A stretch of 64,000 nt of DNA from contig DAIDGU010000042.1 in assembly GCA_027459785.1 (NCBI GenBank), forward strand, positions 56,997 to 120,996. Reading direction: 5' to 3'. A program made the translations under genes and the position numbers. Below, piece by piece: positions 26,901 to 33,602 of the stretch; position 1 is the first letter of the stretch; every line of letters starts with the position of its first letter. The notes under the pieces were generated by a model. The model did no database searches, was not told the origin of the DNA, and was given only the letters and a program-made list of their open reading frames with translations. The stretch is from Ktedonobacteria bacterium. GTDB lineage: Bacteria > Chloroflexota > Ktedonobacteria > Ktedonobacterales > JACDGC01.

Positions 26901-27056
26901 GCCCTGGTCCATCTGCTGACCGAAGGCGTCATCAGTCGCAACTTCCGCCAGATCTTCGTCATCAGCCACAACCTGATGTTCGACCGCAACGCCTTCACCC
27001 ATCACCTGCGCCTGGAATACGGTGCGGTCGTGGAATCGACGCTGCCCCCGGCCTGA
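23985..27056 (+). CDS. Rad50/SbcC-like ATPase with two membrane helices at the coiled-coil apex
   Basis: 1023 residues starting MILLDRISIRHFKALRAVDL (GAGGGGGAG about 13 bases upstream). Walker A is EGWNESGKSSLFEA (about residue 31-44). The C-terminal lobe has the ABC signature FSGGARDQFSLALRL (about 924) and Walker B GFIFLDEPLSSFD. In between lie two long Ala/Arg/Gln-rich coiled-coil halves. At the centre (about 440-485) two adjacent hydrophobic segments occur, GTLAGVVMVLGLELVLTG and ALCLLSALALAAWAY. No CxxC zinc hook is present. This is the layout of YhaN-type proteins rather than canonical SbcC and implies attachment of the arms to the membrane. It works with the SbcD-like product upstream. 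Confidence 0.83.
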   Translation: MILLDRISIRHFKALRAVDLVLPPQASVLIEGWNESGKSSLFEAIFFALYGKTLVSEGKNDSAIAYNEKKATVTLAVRIDETLLTITRTLRRDQAALAEVVVSGDGRGTERVTGTSAVNLRILQEMNNLAPDALLNSCFVEQKKLDKLEELSGNQRAEALATLLNLARLDDIQKRLRPTREDERAAERAQELLACADLDAQLPALQARLAGAARRAALATLAQACADLDAAVMHEAALTAERTQLDAAATQLAADHMQSAALAAGAAPLAEVRAHARQIAQLHDTRARLTDEIAQAEADQATLPVLRARLDALRAIADLFAAHDGLAERQRADQAQMQALAATVRDLAQAREDVAYYDTQLAALAQGEPALVAAHAAAQARYAAAVERDALERWLGSSDATSRLREIGEQRAAAEKARDGQAAAMQRHTTLQRGAAHQRLLRGTLAGVVMVLGLELVLTGHLWGALCLLSALALAAWAYPAHAAYIAAAATLQAQQQTLRGAEDAANRLLAQEQIMADPQYGARRRDEAARDLRAQGLLVPADDAAARQRLAALPADATPLPELQAAQATARAQLDGAHQARDLAEHQHAEAQRRLATIAATAGLPAPADDTLAAKQTTLAQTQAQHTRELAALAAEIACQCQAIPVPVDRDAVQVASGGIAQRIQSLTDAAAHASERQHRLAALSDQLQAATMAAEAAWQRFSAAVPDLARPRPDLAEAALAAVTAAYQQRMAQVDAVGVRQRLDHAHVRQGEIKRALDEQAGRIAALRDDIAHLAAAQGIQADPIPTALRAALPELAVLTPEEAASAAQQVRELEIQIASARQRRMEMAAELGIPPEPLDRATCAEEADRLARDLRVREVAVHIAKTTRNHMIQKVLPQTTNNMRLLLPLLTMDRYRDCAITDDFKVQVYDEAAGRMVAKNIFSGGARDQFSLALRLSFALATLPEHLGTTPGFIFLDEPLSSFDRPRSAALVHLLTEGVISRNFRQIFVISHNLMFDRNAFTHHLRLEYGAVVESTLPPA

Positions 27057-27354
27057 TATTTTTTATCTTGCCAGATGCTACCGCGCATCCATTGAGGAAA
27101 CCGGTAATACCCCTTGCTGGTAAAGACAGTGGTAAGGGGGGATGGACAGACAGGAATGGCTGTCCTTCGGTACCAGTATGGCGGTCCTCTGGGTGGCAGA
27201 GTAATTACCCGCAAAGCGTATGATTCCCTTTTCAGTTGAATAGTATGGATACCGGAGGACAGACATTCCTGTCTCTCTGGTCCCAACCGGTCCCAATGAC
27301 CACCGTCTTTCCCCAAAAGGGATATCAAACGACAGATAGGCGCAACCGTCCCGC
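27057..27354. repeat. Gene-free stretch with an inverted pair of family B hairpin repeats
   Basis: No gene seen. GGACAGACAGGAATGGCTGTCC (split here as 27144-27165) and an opposite copy around 27257-27280 (GGACAGACATTCCTGTCTCT) share flanks: GGTAAAGACAGTGG at the left and the reverse of CACCGTCTTTCCCC at the right. They therefore form an imperfect inverted repeat of about 60 bases per arm. Confidence 0.6.
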
Positions 27355-27380
27355 AAAAAAAAGCTCGCTTCCTGGCGAGC
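27355..27380 (-). terminator. Rho-independent terminator, minus strand
   Basis: Read on the minus strand: GCTCGC-CAGGAA-GCGAGC (27380-27363) followed by eight T residues (27362-27355). It lies 20 bases beyond the stop of the small minus-strand gene and supports that gene being real. Confidence 0.8.
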
Positions 27381-27400
27381 CTCACTTCTTTGGTTGCTAT

Positions 27401-27760
27401 TTACGTAAAGTGGTTGGTTTGTTGTGTCTCCGGCGTCCCCAACCCTTCGGCGTTCTGGTTCGTGGCACTATCGCCTGCTGGCGGCGGTGACGGATCGGAT
27501 GTCGTGGCGGGGCTGGGTGGCGCGGACAGCGTGCGGGCGGTGGCGGAGATGCTTGCCGTGGCGGCGGGGCCGGGGAAGTTCGGCGGCGACGGGCCGGGGC
27601 GCGGCGCGGCATTACCAACAGACCCATTAACCTGCGCCGTGCTGGCGACAGGGGGCCGCGAACGGTTCGCCGGCACGGGGGGCGGGCGGTGGTCGCGCTG
27701 ATACTGGGGCGCATTCGCGTGGGCCTGCGCGGCACGGAACGTGACGGGCGTAACTTCCAT
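27401..27760 (-). CDS. Small proline/alanine/threonine-rich disordered protein
   Basis: 119 residues from MEVTPVTFRAAQAHANAP; GAGGT lies 8 bases before this ATG (an alternative ATG is at 27775). No family is recognised. Composition is low complexity (Pro, Ala, Ser, Thr, Asn) with few hydrophobics, so it is probably unstructured. No signal peptide or membrane segment is seen. The main support is the position of a strong intrinsic terminator 20 bases past the stop, plus a usable ribosome binding site. Confidence 0.5.
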   Translation of the reverse strand: MEVTPVTFRAAQAHANAPQYQRDHRPPPVPANRSRPPVASTAQVNGSVGNAAPRPGPSPPNFPGPAATASISATARTLSAPPSPATTSDPSPPPAGDSATNQNAEGLGTPETQQTNHFT

Positions 27761-28137
27761 CGGCTGATACCTCATTCATCAGGATTGCCGCCGGCATTGC
27801 CAGGTGGCGCACTATCAGGTATCGTCCGCGTTCCCTCGCACAAGATGGGCGTGTAGTCCTCTCTTGTGCAGCATATCGTCCCCGCCCCTTCGCCCCCGCA
27901 AAACATGGCAACCATGCAAATCCGCTCCACCCTGGATGGGACTCACCTTACACCATTATTTGAGCGCGCTATTGCACCTTGACGCATGCCAGTTTGTAGC
28001 CCGGAGGGGTTTCTGTTCCGAGCCGGGGGGTTTCAGCCCCCGGCGACCGTGCGGCACTGGTGATCTTGCCCCCGCAGGACATGGCGGACAGGCATGTCCG
28101 CCCCACGCGGGAGACGCCCCAATGGGGATAGCGCGTG
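27761..28137. other. Gene-free stretch with hairpins and one family B repeat
   Basis: No gene seen. It contains an 8-bp inverted repeat GCACAAGA (27838-27845) and TCTTGTGC (27862-27869) upstream of the minus-strand small gene. A GC-rich hairpin GCCGGGGG/CCCCCGGC lies near 28024-28047, and the family B hairpin GGCGGACAGGCATGTCCGCC is at 28083-28102. Confidence 0.5.
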
Positions 28138-28920
28138 TCACTCCGGCTCCGTCGCGCCGGGCATCAGGATGACCTGGGTGGCGTCGCGCTGGACGACGCG
28201 CGGCATGATCGTCGTGGGGATGTGGCCGCGCCAGGCGGCGAGGGCATCCGCCGGGGTGGCGAAAGTGGCGAGGTCGCGCAGTTGGTGAACCGTGGCGAAA
28301 ACGAGCGGGAAGGCTCCCGCCGCATGCCCCAGCAGCGCCGTCGCCGGGCGCACCCACACCCCGCCGGTCGTCTCGATGGCGTCATACTGCGCCGCTTGGG
28401 CCGCCGGCAGTTCAGCCAGAAAAAAGTGGGTGGTGAAGCGCTTGGGGAAGGCTTCCGGCGTGATCCAATGGGCGCAGTGCGTCAGCGCATCGGTCGCCAG
28501 CACCAGATCTTCGGCGGCGGCGAGTTCGGCGATACCCGCCTCGTCGCGCTGCAAGCGCGCCCGCCACGTCGCCAGCCGGTCGGCCAGGGCGGCATCCATC
28601 TCGACAGGAGCGTGATCCCGCAGCGCCAGCAACACGCCGGCTTCCTCGAATAGTTCACGGATCGCCGCCACGCGCACGCCCACCCCCAGCGCCGTCGCCG
28701 GCGTCAGCGCGTCGATCGGCACACAGACGCCCGCCGTCACTTCCGCCTCGCGGTCCGCTGCCGCCACAGAGCCGCCGGGGAAGACGTAGACATCCGGCGC
28801 GAAGTCGCTCTGCACATGCCGCCGCACCATGAATACTTCCAGCCCACCGTCCGTAGTATCAGGGCGCAATAACATAACCGCCGCCGAAAGGCGCGGCGTG
28901 ACCGGAAGCGAGGCTGCCAT
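28138..28920 (-). CDS. NUDIX hydrolase, NUDT19/CoA-diphosphatase-like
   Basis: 260 residues; AAGGAG about 11 bases upstream of the ATG. The NUDIX fold begins AAVMLLRP and VFMVRRHVQSDFAPDVYVFPGGSV. The box is split as in NUDT7/8/19 proteins: GGSV at about 50 and, after an insertion of about 35 residues, RVAAIRELFEEAGVLLA containing the REL.EE.G metal-binding glutamates. The late THFFLAELP and VWVRPATALL strands are typical of the same group. Likely hydrolyses a nucleoside diphosphate derivative such as CoA or acyl-CoA. Divergent from the VOC gene. Confidence 0.8.
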   Translation of the reverse strand: MAASLPVTPRLSAAVMLLRPDTTDGGLEVFMVRRHVQSDFAPDVYVFPGGSVAAADREAEVTAGVCVPIDALTPATALGVGVRVAAIRELFEEAGVLLALRDHAPVEMDAALADRLATWRARLQRDEAGIAELAAAEDLVLATDALTHCAHWITPEAFPKRFTTHFFLAELPAAQAAQYDAIETTGGVWVRPATALLGHAAGAFPLVFATVHQLRDLATFATPADALAAWRGHIPTTIMPRVVQRDATQVILMPGATEPE

Positions 28921-28997
28921 AAATCTGATTCTCCTTGTCCGCGAAGTCGCATCTAGGATGATATGATCCTGACGGTAGTTTGGAAAGGAGGCGACTG

Positions 28998-29345
28998 ATG
29001 CCCCAGTTGCAACTGAGCAGCGTGATCATCGCCACGCACGATAAAGCCCGTCAGAAGATATTCTATCACGATGTGTTAGGTATCCCCTTCAACGCGCAGG
29101 GCAAGCTAGAATCCGCTGGAGTGGTCATTCATCCGGCGCTGCACAGCGCCGTTCAGGGGCCGCCAGCGGAGCCGCACCGCATCATGCTCACCTTCGCGGT
29201 CGCGGACATCCACGCCGCCGCCGCTGAGTTGCGCGCCAGGGGCGTCGTCTTCGTGCGCGCCCCAGAACAGGAGCATTGGGGCGGTTGGCTCGCCACGTTT
29301 CTCGATCCCGATGGCAATTATCTGCAACTGATCCAGTTGCTCTAG
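28998..29345 (+). CDS. VOC (glyoxalase/dioxygenase) superfamily protein
   Basis: 115 residues starting MPQLQLSSVIIATHDKARQK; AAAGGAGG is 7 bases before the ATG at 28998. The two beta-alpha-beta-beta-beta modules are visible: FYHDVLGIPF in the first, and ADIHAAAAELRARGVVF followed by LATFLDPDGNYLQLIQL in the second, the classic glyoxalase-like ending. The role is unknown; such proteins can be isomerases, dioxygenases or resistance binding proteins. Its TAG stop shares three bases with the stop of the convergent gene (CTAG at 29342-29345). Confidence 0.78.
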   Translation: MPQLQLSSVIIATHDKARQKIFYHDVLGIPFNAQGKLESAGVVIHPALHSAVQGPPAEPHRIMLTFAVADIHAAAAELRARGVVFVRAPEQEHWGGWLATFLDPDGNYLQLIQLL

Positions 29346-30475
29346 GGCGCGATATGGCCGGTAGGCTTGGGCTGCCCCGCCGCCTGCACCAGCCGCAGCA
29401 CCAACAGCGCGGCGACGGCCAGCGCGCTGGTCACATAGACGGCCAGCATCCAGGGCGTAGCAGCGTCGGTGCCGGCGAGGATGCCGTGCAGTGTGAGCGC
29501 GACGAAGGCGACCAGGCTCACGTAATGCAGCGCCCGCCAGGTGGTATAGGCCAGGTGGCGACGCGCCCAGGAACTCAGCGTCACCACCGCCAGCGCGTAC
29601 AGGCCGACCACGCCCAGCGCCACCCACAGCGGGCGATAGGGTTCGCCCAGCGGCCACACCAGTTGCGCCGGCCCGAAGTGGATGAAGGGATCGAACAGCA
29701 GCGTTGCCAGGTGCAGCGCCACGAAAGCGACCATGAGCAGCGTCAGCACCTGATGCAGATCCAGCACCAGCGGGCGGCGGGCCACGCTGTCGAAGGCGCG
29801 CGTGCTGATGCCGATGCCCAGCGCCGTCGTCGCCACCAACAGCAGATAGGCTGTCAGCGCAGCCCCGCGCGTGAGGTACCACAGCGTCGGATCGGCGGCA
29901 AGGGATGAGGTGCCGCCACTGGTGTTCGTCGCTGTGCCGGGCCAGATGCTCGCCGCGATGCTCGCGGGTAGCCCCTTCGGCAGCACCAGCACGCCCGCCG
30001 CCGTCCCCGTCAGGTCGCCCAGCTTGCTCTGGCGCACCAGCCCGTGCCAGGTGAACCGCCCGCCGCTGCCCGTCGCCGCCACCGCCTGGTTCAGCGTGTC
30101 GTGCGCCAGCCCGGTGCTGTCGATGGTGCCGCTGACCGTCGCGGTGAACACCGTTGTCTGCTGATTGATATCGCTCAGCGTCGCCGTCCCCGTGCTATGC
30201 GGCTGGCCGGCGGCATCGCGCTGGATGGTCACGTTCAGCACCAGCGCCACGGCGGGGGATTGGCCGCGATTGGTCTGCAACACCTGCGTTTGCGTCACCA
30301 CCGGATGGCCCTGGGCGTCGGTGCTCGTCTGCGAGGAACTCACGCGCCCGGTCAGCGCGATCTGAAACGCGCCCGCTGCTGGCGCGGCTTGCGCCGCCCC
30401 CGGCATCCCCAGCACCACCGTCGCGCCAATGATCATCCCCACGACGATCAGCGCCAGCCACCAGCAACGTTGCAT
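29342..30475 (-). CDS. Exported/membrane protein with ferric-reductase-like transmembrane domain
   Basis: 377 residues. Residues 1-30 are a signal peptide (LALIVVGMIIGATVVLGMPG, cut near AQA-AP). About 30-190 is an extracytoplasmic beta-rich domain (repeated T/V/S strands) that I cannot name. From about 195 there are five or six membrane helices of the ferric reductase/YedZ type. Histidine pairs at DLHQVLTLLMVAFVALHLATLLFD and WRALHYVSLVAFVALTLHGIL could bind two haems. No FAD/NAD domain is present, so electrons must come from a partner. Confidence 0.72.
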   Translation of the reverse strand: MQRCWWLALIVVGMIIGATVVLGMPGAAQAAPAAGAFQIALTGRVSSSQTSTDAQGHPVVTQTQVLQTNRGQSPAVALVLNVTIQRDAAGQPHSTGTATLSDINQQTTVFTATVSGTIDSTGLAHDTLNQAVAATGSGGRFTWHGLVRQSKLGDLTGTAAGVLVLPKGLPASIAASIWPGTATNTSGGTSSLAADPTLWYLTRGAALTAYLLLVATTALGIGISTRAFDSVARRPLVLDLHQVLTLLMVAFVALHLATLLFDPFIHFGPAQLVWPLGEPYRPLWVALGVVGLYALAVVTLSSWARRHLAYTTWRALHYVSLVAFVALTLHGILAGTDAATPWMLAVYVTSALAVAALLVLRLVQAAGQPKPTGHIAP

Positions 30476-30632
30476 AATTTCTCCTCTACAGGCACAGGGA
30501 CCATGATCCGAATAACTCTATTGACACGTTGCAGCCGCGCCAACGGTTTCCATCAGGCTCATCTGGCACGCCCACGTTTGGTACATGTAAAGTTACGGTA
30601 ACACGCGCGATGTGCTTCCAGCATCATCGCCA

Positions 30633-30661
30633 TCGACAAGCTCCACCATTCGTCATATAAT
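30633..30661 (+). promoter_or_regulatory. Near-consensus promoter of the DUF2269-like gene
   Basis: TCGACA at 30633-30638, a 17-base spacer and a perfect TATAAT at 30656-30661; start near 30668, leader about 80 bases. Confidence 0.6.
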
Positions 30662-30748
30662 TGGAGATGGAACGCACGTCCCGCGACGGACAGCACCGGG
30701 CGGCCATCATCCCTCACACGACCACACTTGCGGCGGAGGTTTGTACCC

Positions 30749-31240
30749 GTGATCCTTGCAGTCAGCAACGGTGTCCTCACCACATTCAAAGTCTTACACA
30801 TCCTCAGCGCGATCTATTTCGGCCTCGGTGTCATTTTGGCGACGCTCTTCACCTTGCAGGTGCCGAACACGCCGACACTGGCCGCCAAGGCGCGCGTGAT
30901 GGCGCAGAGCAGCCGCGCCGTGCTCACGATGCTCGTGCCGGGCGCATTGCTGGCCGGCATCTTCGGCTTCATCGTGGCTTTCCAGGAATATAGCCAGCCT
31001 TTCAGCCAGAAATGGATCCTCTTCTCGACAGTCCTGTTTGTGATAAGCTTCGTATTAGGCGGCGCGACCGGACCCATCAGCGCCCGCACCCGCCGGCTGG
31101 TGACCGCGGAGGCGCGTTCGCCCAAGCCGTCGGCAGCCGCTTACCGCGCGGCGAATTCGTTCACGCCGATCATTCTGATCGGCATCAACCTGGCCATCGC
31201 CATCGCGCTGGTCGTGCTGATGTTCGCTCAGCCACATTAA
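30749..31240 (+). CDS. DUF2269-family integral membrane protein
   Basis: 163 residues from a GTG start; GGAGGT lies 9 bases upstream. Four membrane helices (about 5-30, 50-72, 83-103, 136-160). The pattern FKVLHILSAIYFGLGVILATLF with a conserved His, an arginine-flanked second helix and GATGPISARTRRL is that of DUF2269 proteins, whose function is unknown. It precedes threonine ammonia-lyase by 26 bases and is probably co-transcribed with it. Confidence 0.65.
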   Translation: MILAVSNGVLTTFKVLHILSAIYFGLGVILATLFTLQVPNTPTLAAKARVMAQSSRAVLTMLVPGALLAGIFGFIVAFQEYSQPFSQKWILFSTVLFVISFVLGGATGPISARTRRLVTAEARSPKPSAAAYRAANSFTPIILIGINLAIAIALVVLMFAQPH

Positions 31241-31266
31241 CTCGATGTATTCAGGAGGGCAAGCCG

Positions 31267-32643
31267 ATGGCCGCGAAACCAAAGGCAACGACGCCGGACG
31301 CCGACGATTTGCCGAACATATCTACCACCGACACCACCAGCGCGGCACCAGAGGGTGAGCCACGGCTCAGCGCCTTCGGCCAGCACAGCCTGCACACGCT
31401 GACGCCGCCGCCGGGCGCGCCGACCATCGCGGACATCTGGCGGGCGCGCGAATTCCTGCGCGGGCAGATCAGCGAGACGCCGATGTTGCACTCGCGCACC
31501 TTCAGCGCCATGAGCGGCGCGGATGTCTACCTGAAGGCGGAAAATCTGCAACGGGCCGGCTCCTTCAAGATTCGCGGCGCGATCAATAAAATCGCCCGGC
31601 TGGCACCGGCGGAGCGCCAGCATGGCGTCGTGACGGCTTCCGCCGGCAACCACGCGCAGGGCGTGGCTATCGCCGCACAGTCGGCGGGCATCCCCTGCAC
31701 CATCGTCATGCCCGAAAACGCGCCGCTGGCGAAGGTCATGGCGACGCAAGGCTACGGCGCGCAGGTGGTCCTGCACGGCGCGACGTATGACGATGCCTTT
31801 GCCCGCGCCTGCGAGATCCAGCGGGAGACCGGCGCGACCTTCATCCCCGCCTTCGACGACGCCGATATCATCGCCGGCCAGGGGACGCTGGGCCTGGAGA
31901 TCATCGAGGCCGTGCCGGAGGCGGACGCGATCATCGTCGCCATCGGCGGCGGCGGCTTGATCGCCGGCATCGCTATCGCCGCGAAATCGCTCAAGCCGGA
32001 TGTGCAGATCATCGGCGTGCAGGCCAGCGGCGCGAACTCCGCGCAGCAATCGCTGGCACAGGGGCAGATCGTCACTCTGCCGAAGATCAGCACCATCGCC
32101 GACGGCATCAGCACCAAGCGGCCCGGCGCGCTCAACTTCGCCGTGATGCAAGCGTACGTCGATACGATCGTGACGGTGGATGACGATGAGACGAGCAGCG
32201 CCATCTTGCTGTTGCTGGAACGCTGCAAGCTGTTGGTGGAAGGCGCGGGCGCGGTCGGCATCGCGGCGCTGCTCAAGCCCGGCCTGCTGGATCTGGTAGG
32301 CAAGCGCGTTGTCGTGCTGCTCTCCGGCGGCAACATCGACATGAATCTGGTCGGGCGCTTCATCGAATACGGCTTGGCGACGCAGGGGCGCGTCATCGGC
32401 TTGCATACCCTGCTGCCGGATCGGCCCGGCGAACTGCACGCCTTCCTGGGGGCCATCGCCGAGATGGGCGTGAACGTGCGCGAGGTCAGCCATCGCCGCG
32501 CCCAACCCCTGCTGCCCATCCAGCACGTGGAGGTGCAACTGACCGTCGAAACACGCAACCGCGCCCACGCCGACCGTGTCATCGCCGCGTTGCGCGAGAT
32601 GGGCTATCCCGTGGCGGAAGCGCATTCGCCTTTCGAGCCGTAA
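31267..32643 (+). CDS. ilvA: Threonine ammonia-lyase with ACT regulatory domain
   Basis: 458 residues; AGGAGG is 9 bases before the ATG. The first 60 residues are a poorly conserved, Thr/Pro-rich extension. The PLP fold type II core has AGSFKIRGA (Lys101 Schiff base), the SAGNHAQGVA loop and the phosphate-binding GGGGLIAG. The C-terminal 80 residues form an ACT domain (GRVIGLHTLLPDRPGELHAF). The enzyme makes 2-oxobutanoate from threonine. One C-terminal ACT domain of this kind resembles the shorter TdcB-like enzymes of many Gram-positive-type bacteria, so it may be biosynthetic or catabolic. Confidence 0.85.
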   Translation: MAAKPKATTPDADDLPNISTTDTTSAAPEGEPRLSAFGQHSLHTLTPPPGAPTIADIWRAREFLRGQISETPMLHSRTFSAMSGADVYLKAENLQRAGSFKIRGAINKIARLAPAERQHGVVTASAGNHAQGVAIAAQSAGIPCTIVMPENAPLAKVMATQGYGAQVVLHGATYDDAFARACEIQRETGATFIPAFDDADIIAGQGTLGLEIIEAVPEADAIIVAIGGGGLIAGIAIAAKSLKPDVQIIGVQASGANSAQQSLAQGQIVTLPKISTIADGISTKRPGALNFAVMQAYVDTIVTVDDDETSSAILLLLERCKLLVEGAGAVGIAALLKPGLLDLVGKRVVVLLSGGNIDMNLVGRFIEYGLATQGRVIGLHTLLPDRPGELHAFLGAIAEMGVNVREVSHRRAQPLLPIQHVEVQLTVETRNRAHADRVIAALREMGYPVAEAHSPFEP

Positions 32644-32678
32644 AGCGGCAGGATGGTGCTGGAACTTGGGGCGTGCAG

Positions 32679-33380
32679 CTAATTCGGATTGAAGCGATAG
32701 CCCACGCCCGGTTCCGTCAGGAAGTAACGCGGGTTGGCGGGGTCGGCTTCCAGCTTGTGGCGCAGGCGGTTGATGTAGACGCGCAGGTACTCCGCCTCGC
32801 CGCCATACTCCGGCCCCCACACGCTTTGCAGCAATTGGCGGTGGGTCAGCACCTTGCCGGCATTCGTGACCAATTGGCTCAGCAGCGCAAACTCCGTCGG
32901 CGACAAGCGCACCTCTGTGCCTTGCCGCCGCACGATATGCCCATCCAGATCGACTTCGATCTCGCCGAATTGCTTCACGCCGCCCGCTGTCGTCGCGGGG
33001 GCCGCTGGTTGCGTGCGGCGCAGCACGGCGCGCACGCGCGCCAGCAGTTCTTCCACGCCGAACGGTTTGGTCAGGTAATCATCTGCTCCCAGGTCCAGCG
33101 CCGTCACCTTATCCGTCTCGCCGTCCAGCGCCGTCAGCACGATGATCGGCACGTTGGAATGCTCGCGCACGCGCCGGCAGACTTCCAGGCCGTCCATGCG
33201 CGGCATCATGATATCGAGGATCAGCAGGTGCGGATCGTCGCGCTCCCACACGGCGATCGCTTCCAGCCCGTTGCTGGCTTCCAGCACCTCGAAGCCGCGC
33301 GCCCGCAGGTTGCGGCTGATGAAGTCGCGCAGGGCTGCTTCGTCTTCAGCGAGCAAAATACGTTTCACCTGGGTCGCCAT
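32679..33380 (-). CDS. OmpR/PhoB-family response regulator
   Basis: 233 residues; AGGAGGT is 7-8 bases before the ATG. The receiver domain has the acidic pair Glu12-Asp13, phospho-acceptor Asp56 (LLILDIMMPRMDG), the switch Thr in VLTAL and Lys in YLTKPF. The C-terminal winged helix (about 140-230) is of the KdpE/PhoB type with LSPTEFALLSQLV, LTHRQLLQSVWG and YLRVYINRLRHKLE. It is transcribed after the kinase at 33603-36347, with repeats filling the 222-base gap. Direct repeats in the promoter region of the kinase fit an autoregulatory site. Confidence 0.9.
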   Translation of the reverse strand: MATQVKRILLAEDEAALRDFISRNLRARGFEVLEASNGLEAIAVWERDDPHLLILDIMMPRMDGLEVCRRVREHSNVPIIVLTALDGETDKVTALDLGADDYLTKPFGVEELLARVRAVLRRTQPAAPATTAGGVKQFGEIEVDLDGHIVRRQGTEVRLSPTEFALLSQLVTNAGKVLTHRQLLQSVWGPEYGGEAEYLRVYINRLRHKLEADPANPRYFLTEPGVGYRFNPN

Positions 33381-33428
33381 CGCTGCACCTCCTGAGTGTC
33401 GCTGTCCCTCAACCGTTCGCCGTGGGGC

Positions 33429-33470
33429 GGCCCCACCCCCAACCCCTCCCCATCTGCGGATGGAGAGGGG
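33429..33470. repeat. Dispersed palindromic repeat, family C, copy 1
   Basis: GGCCCCACCCCC followed by CCCCTCCCCATC-TGCG-GATGGAGAGGGG, a 12-bp stem with one mismatch. A near-identical copy is at 44000-44044. Confidence 0.7.
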
Positions 33471-33483
33471 AGTACCGACGTGG

Positions 33484-33597
33484 GGCGGACAGGAATGTCC
33501 GCCGTGGTGACAGACATTCCTGTCTGTCCTCCAGGTGATCGGGTGACAGACAGGAATGTCTGTCCTCCGGATTGACGGGCGGCCAGGCTTGGCCGCC
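33484..33597. repeat. Cluster of four family B hairpins inside the two-component operon
   Basis: Hairpins with 8-bp stems and GGNN tetraloops: GGCGGACAGGAATGTCCGCC (33484-33503), an inverted copy with GACAGACA/TGTCTGTC arms (around 33508-33529), the same in forward orientation (around 33544-33565) and GGCGGCCAGGCTTGGCCGCC (33578-33597). Stems differ by compensating changes. Other copies lie near 27144, 27257 and 28083. Confidence 0.75.
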
Positions 33598-33602
33598 GTT
33601 GG

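Noticed and set aside
27390..27701. Plus-strand frame overlapping the small minus-strand gene
   Set aside because: GC-rich antisense reading with no ribosome binding site; the terminator and start signal support the minus strand.
31237..32820. Long minus-strand frame opposite threonine ammonia-lyase
   Set aside because: Composition (Arg, Asp, His, Gln-rich) is that of an antisense shadow in GC-rich DNA; the sense gene is unambiguous.
33484..33597. Repeat cluster considered as a CRISPR array
   Set aside because: The units are short hairpins of changing sequence in both orientations, without regular spacers or cas genes.
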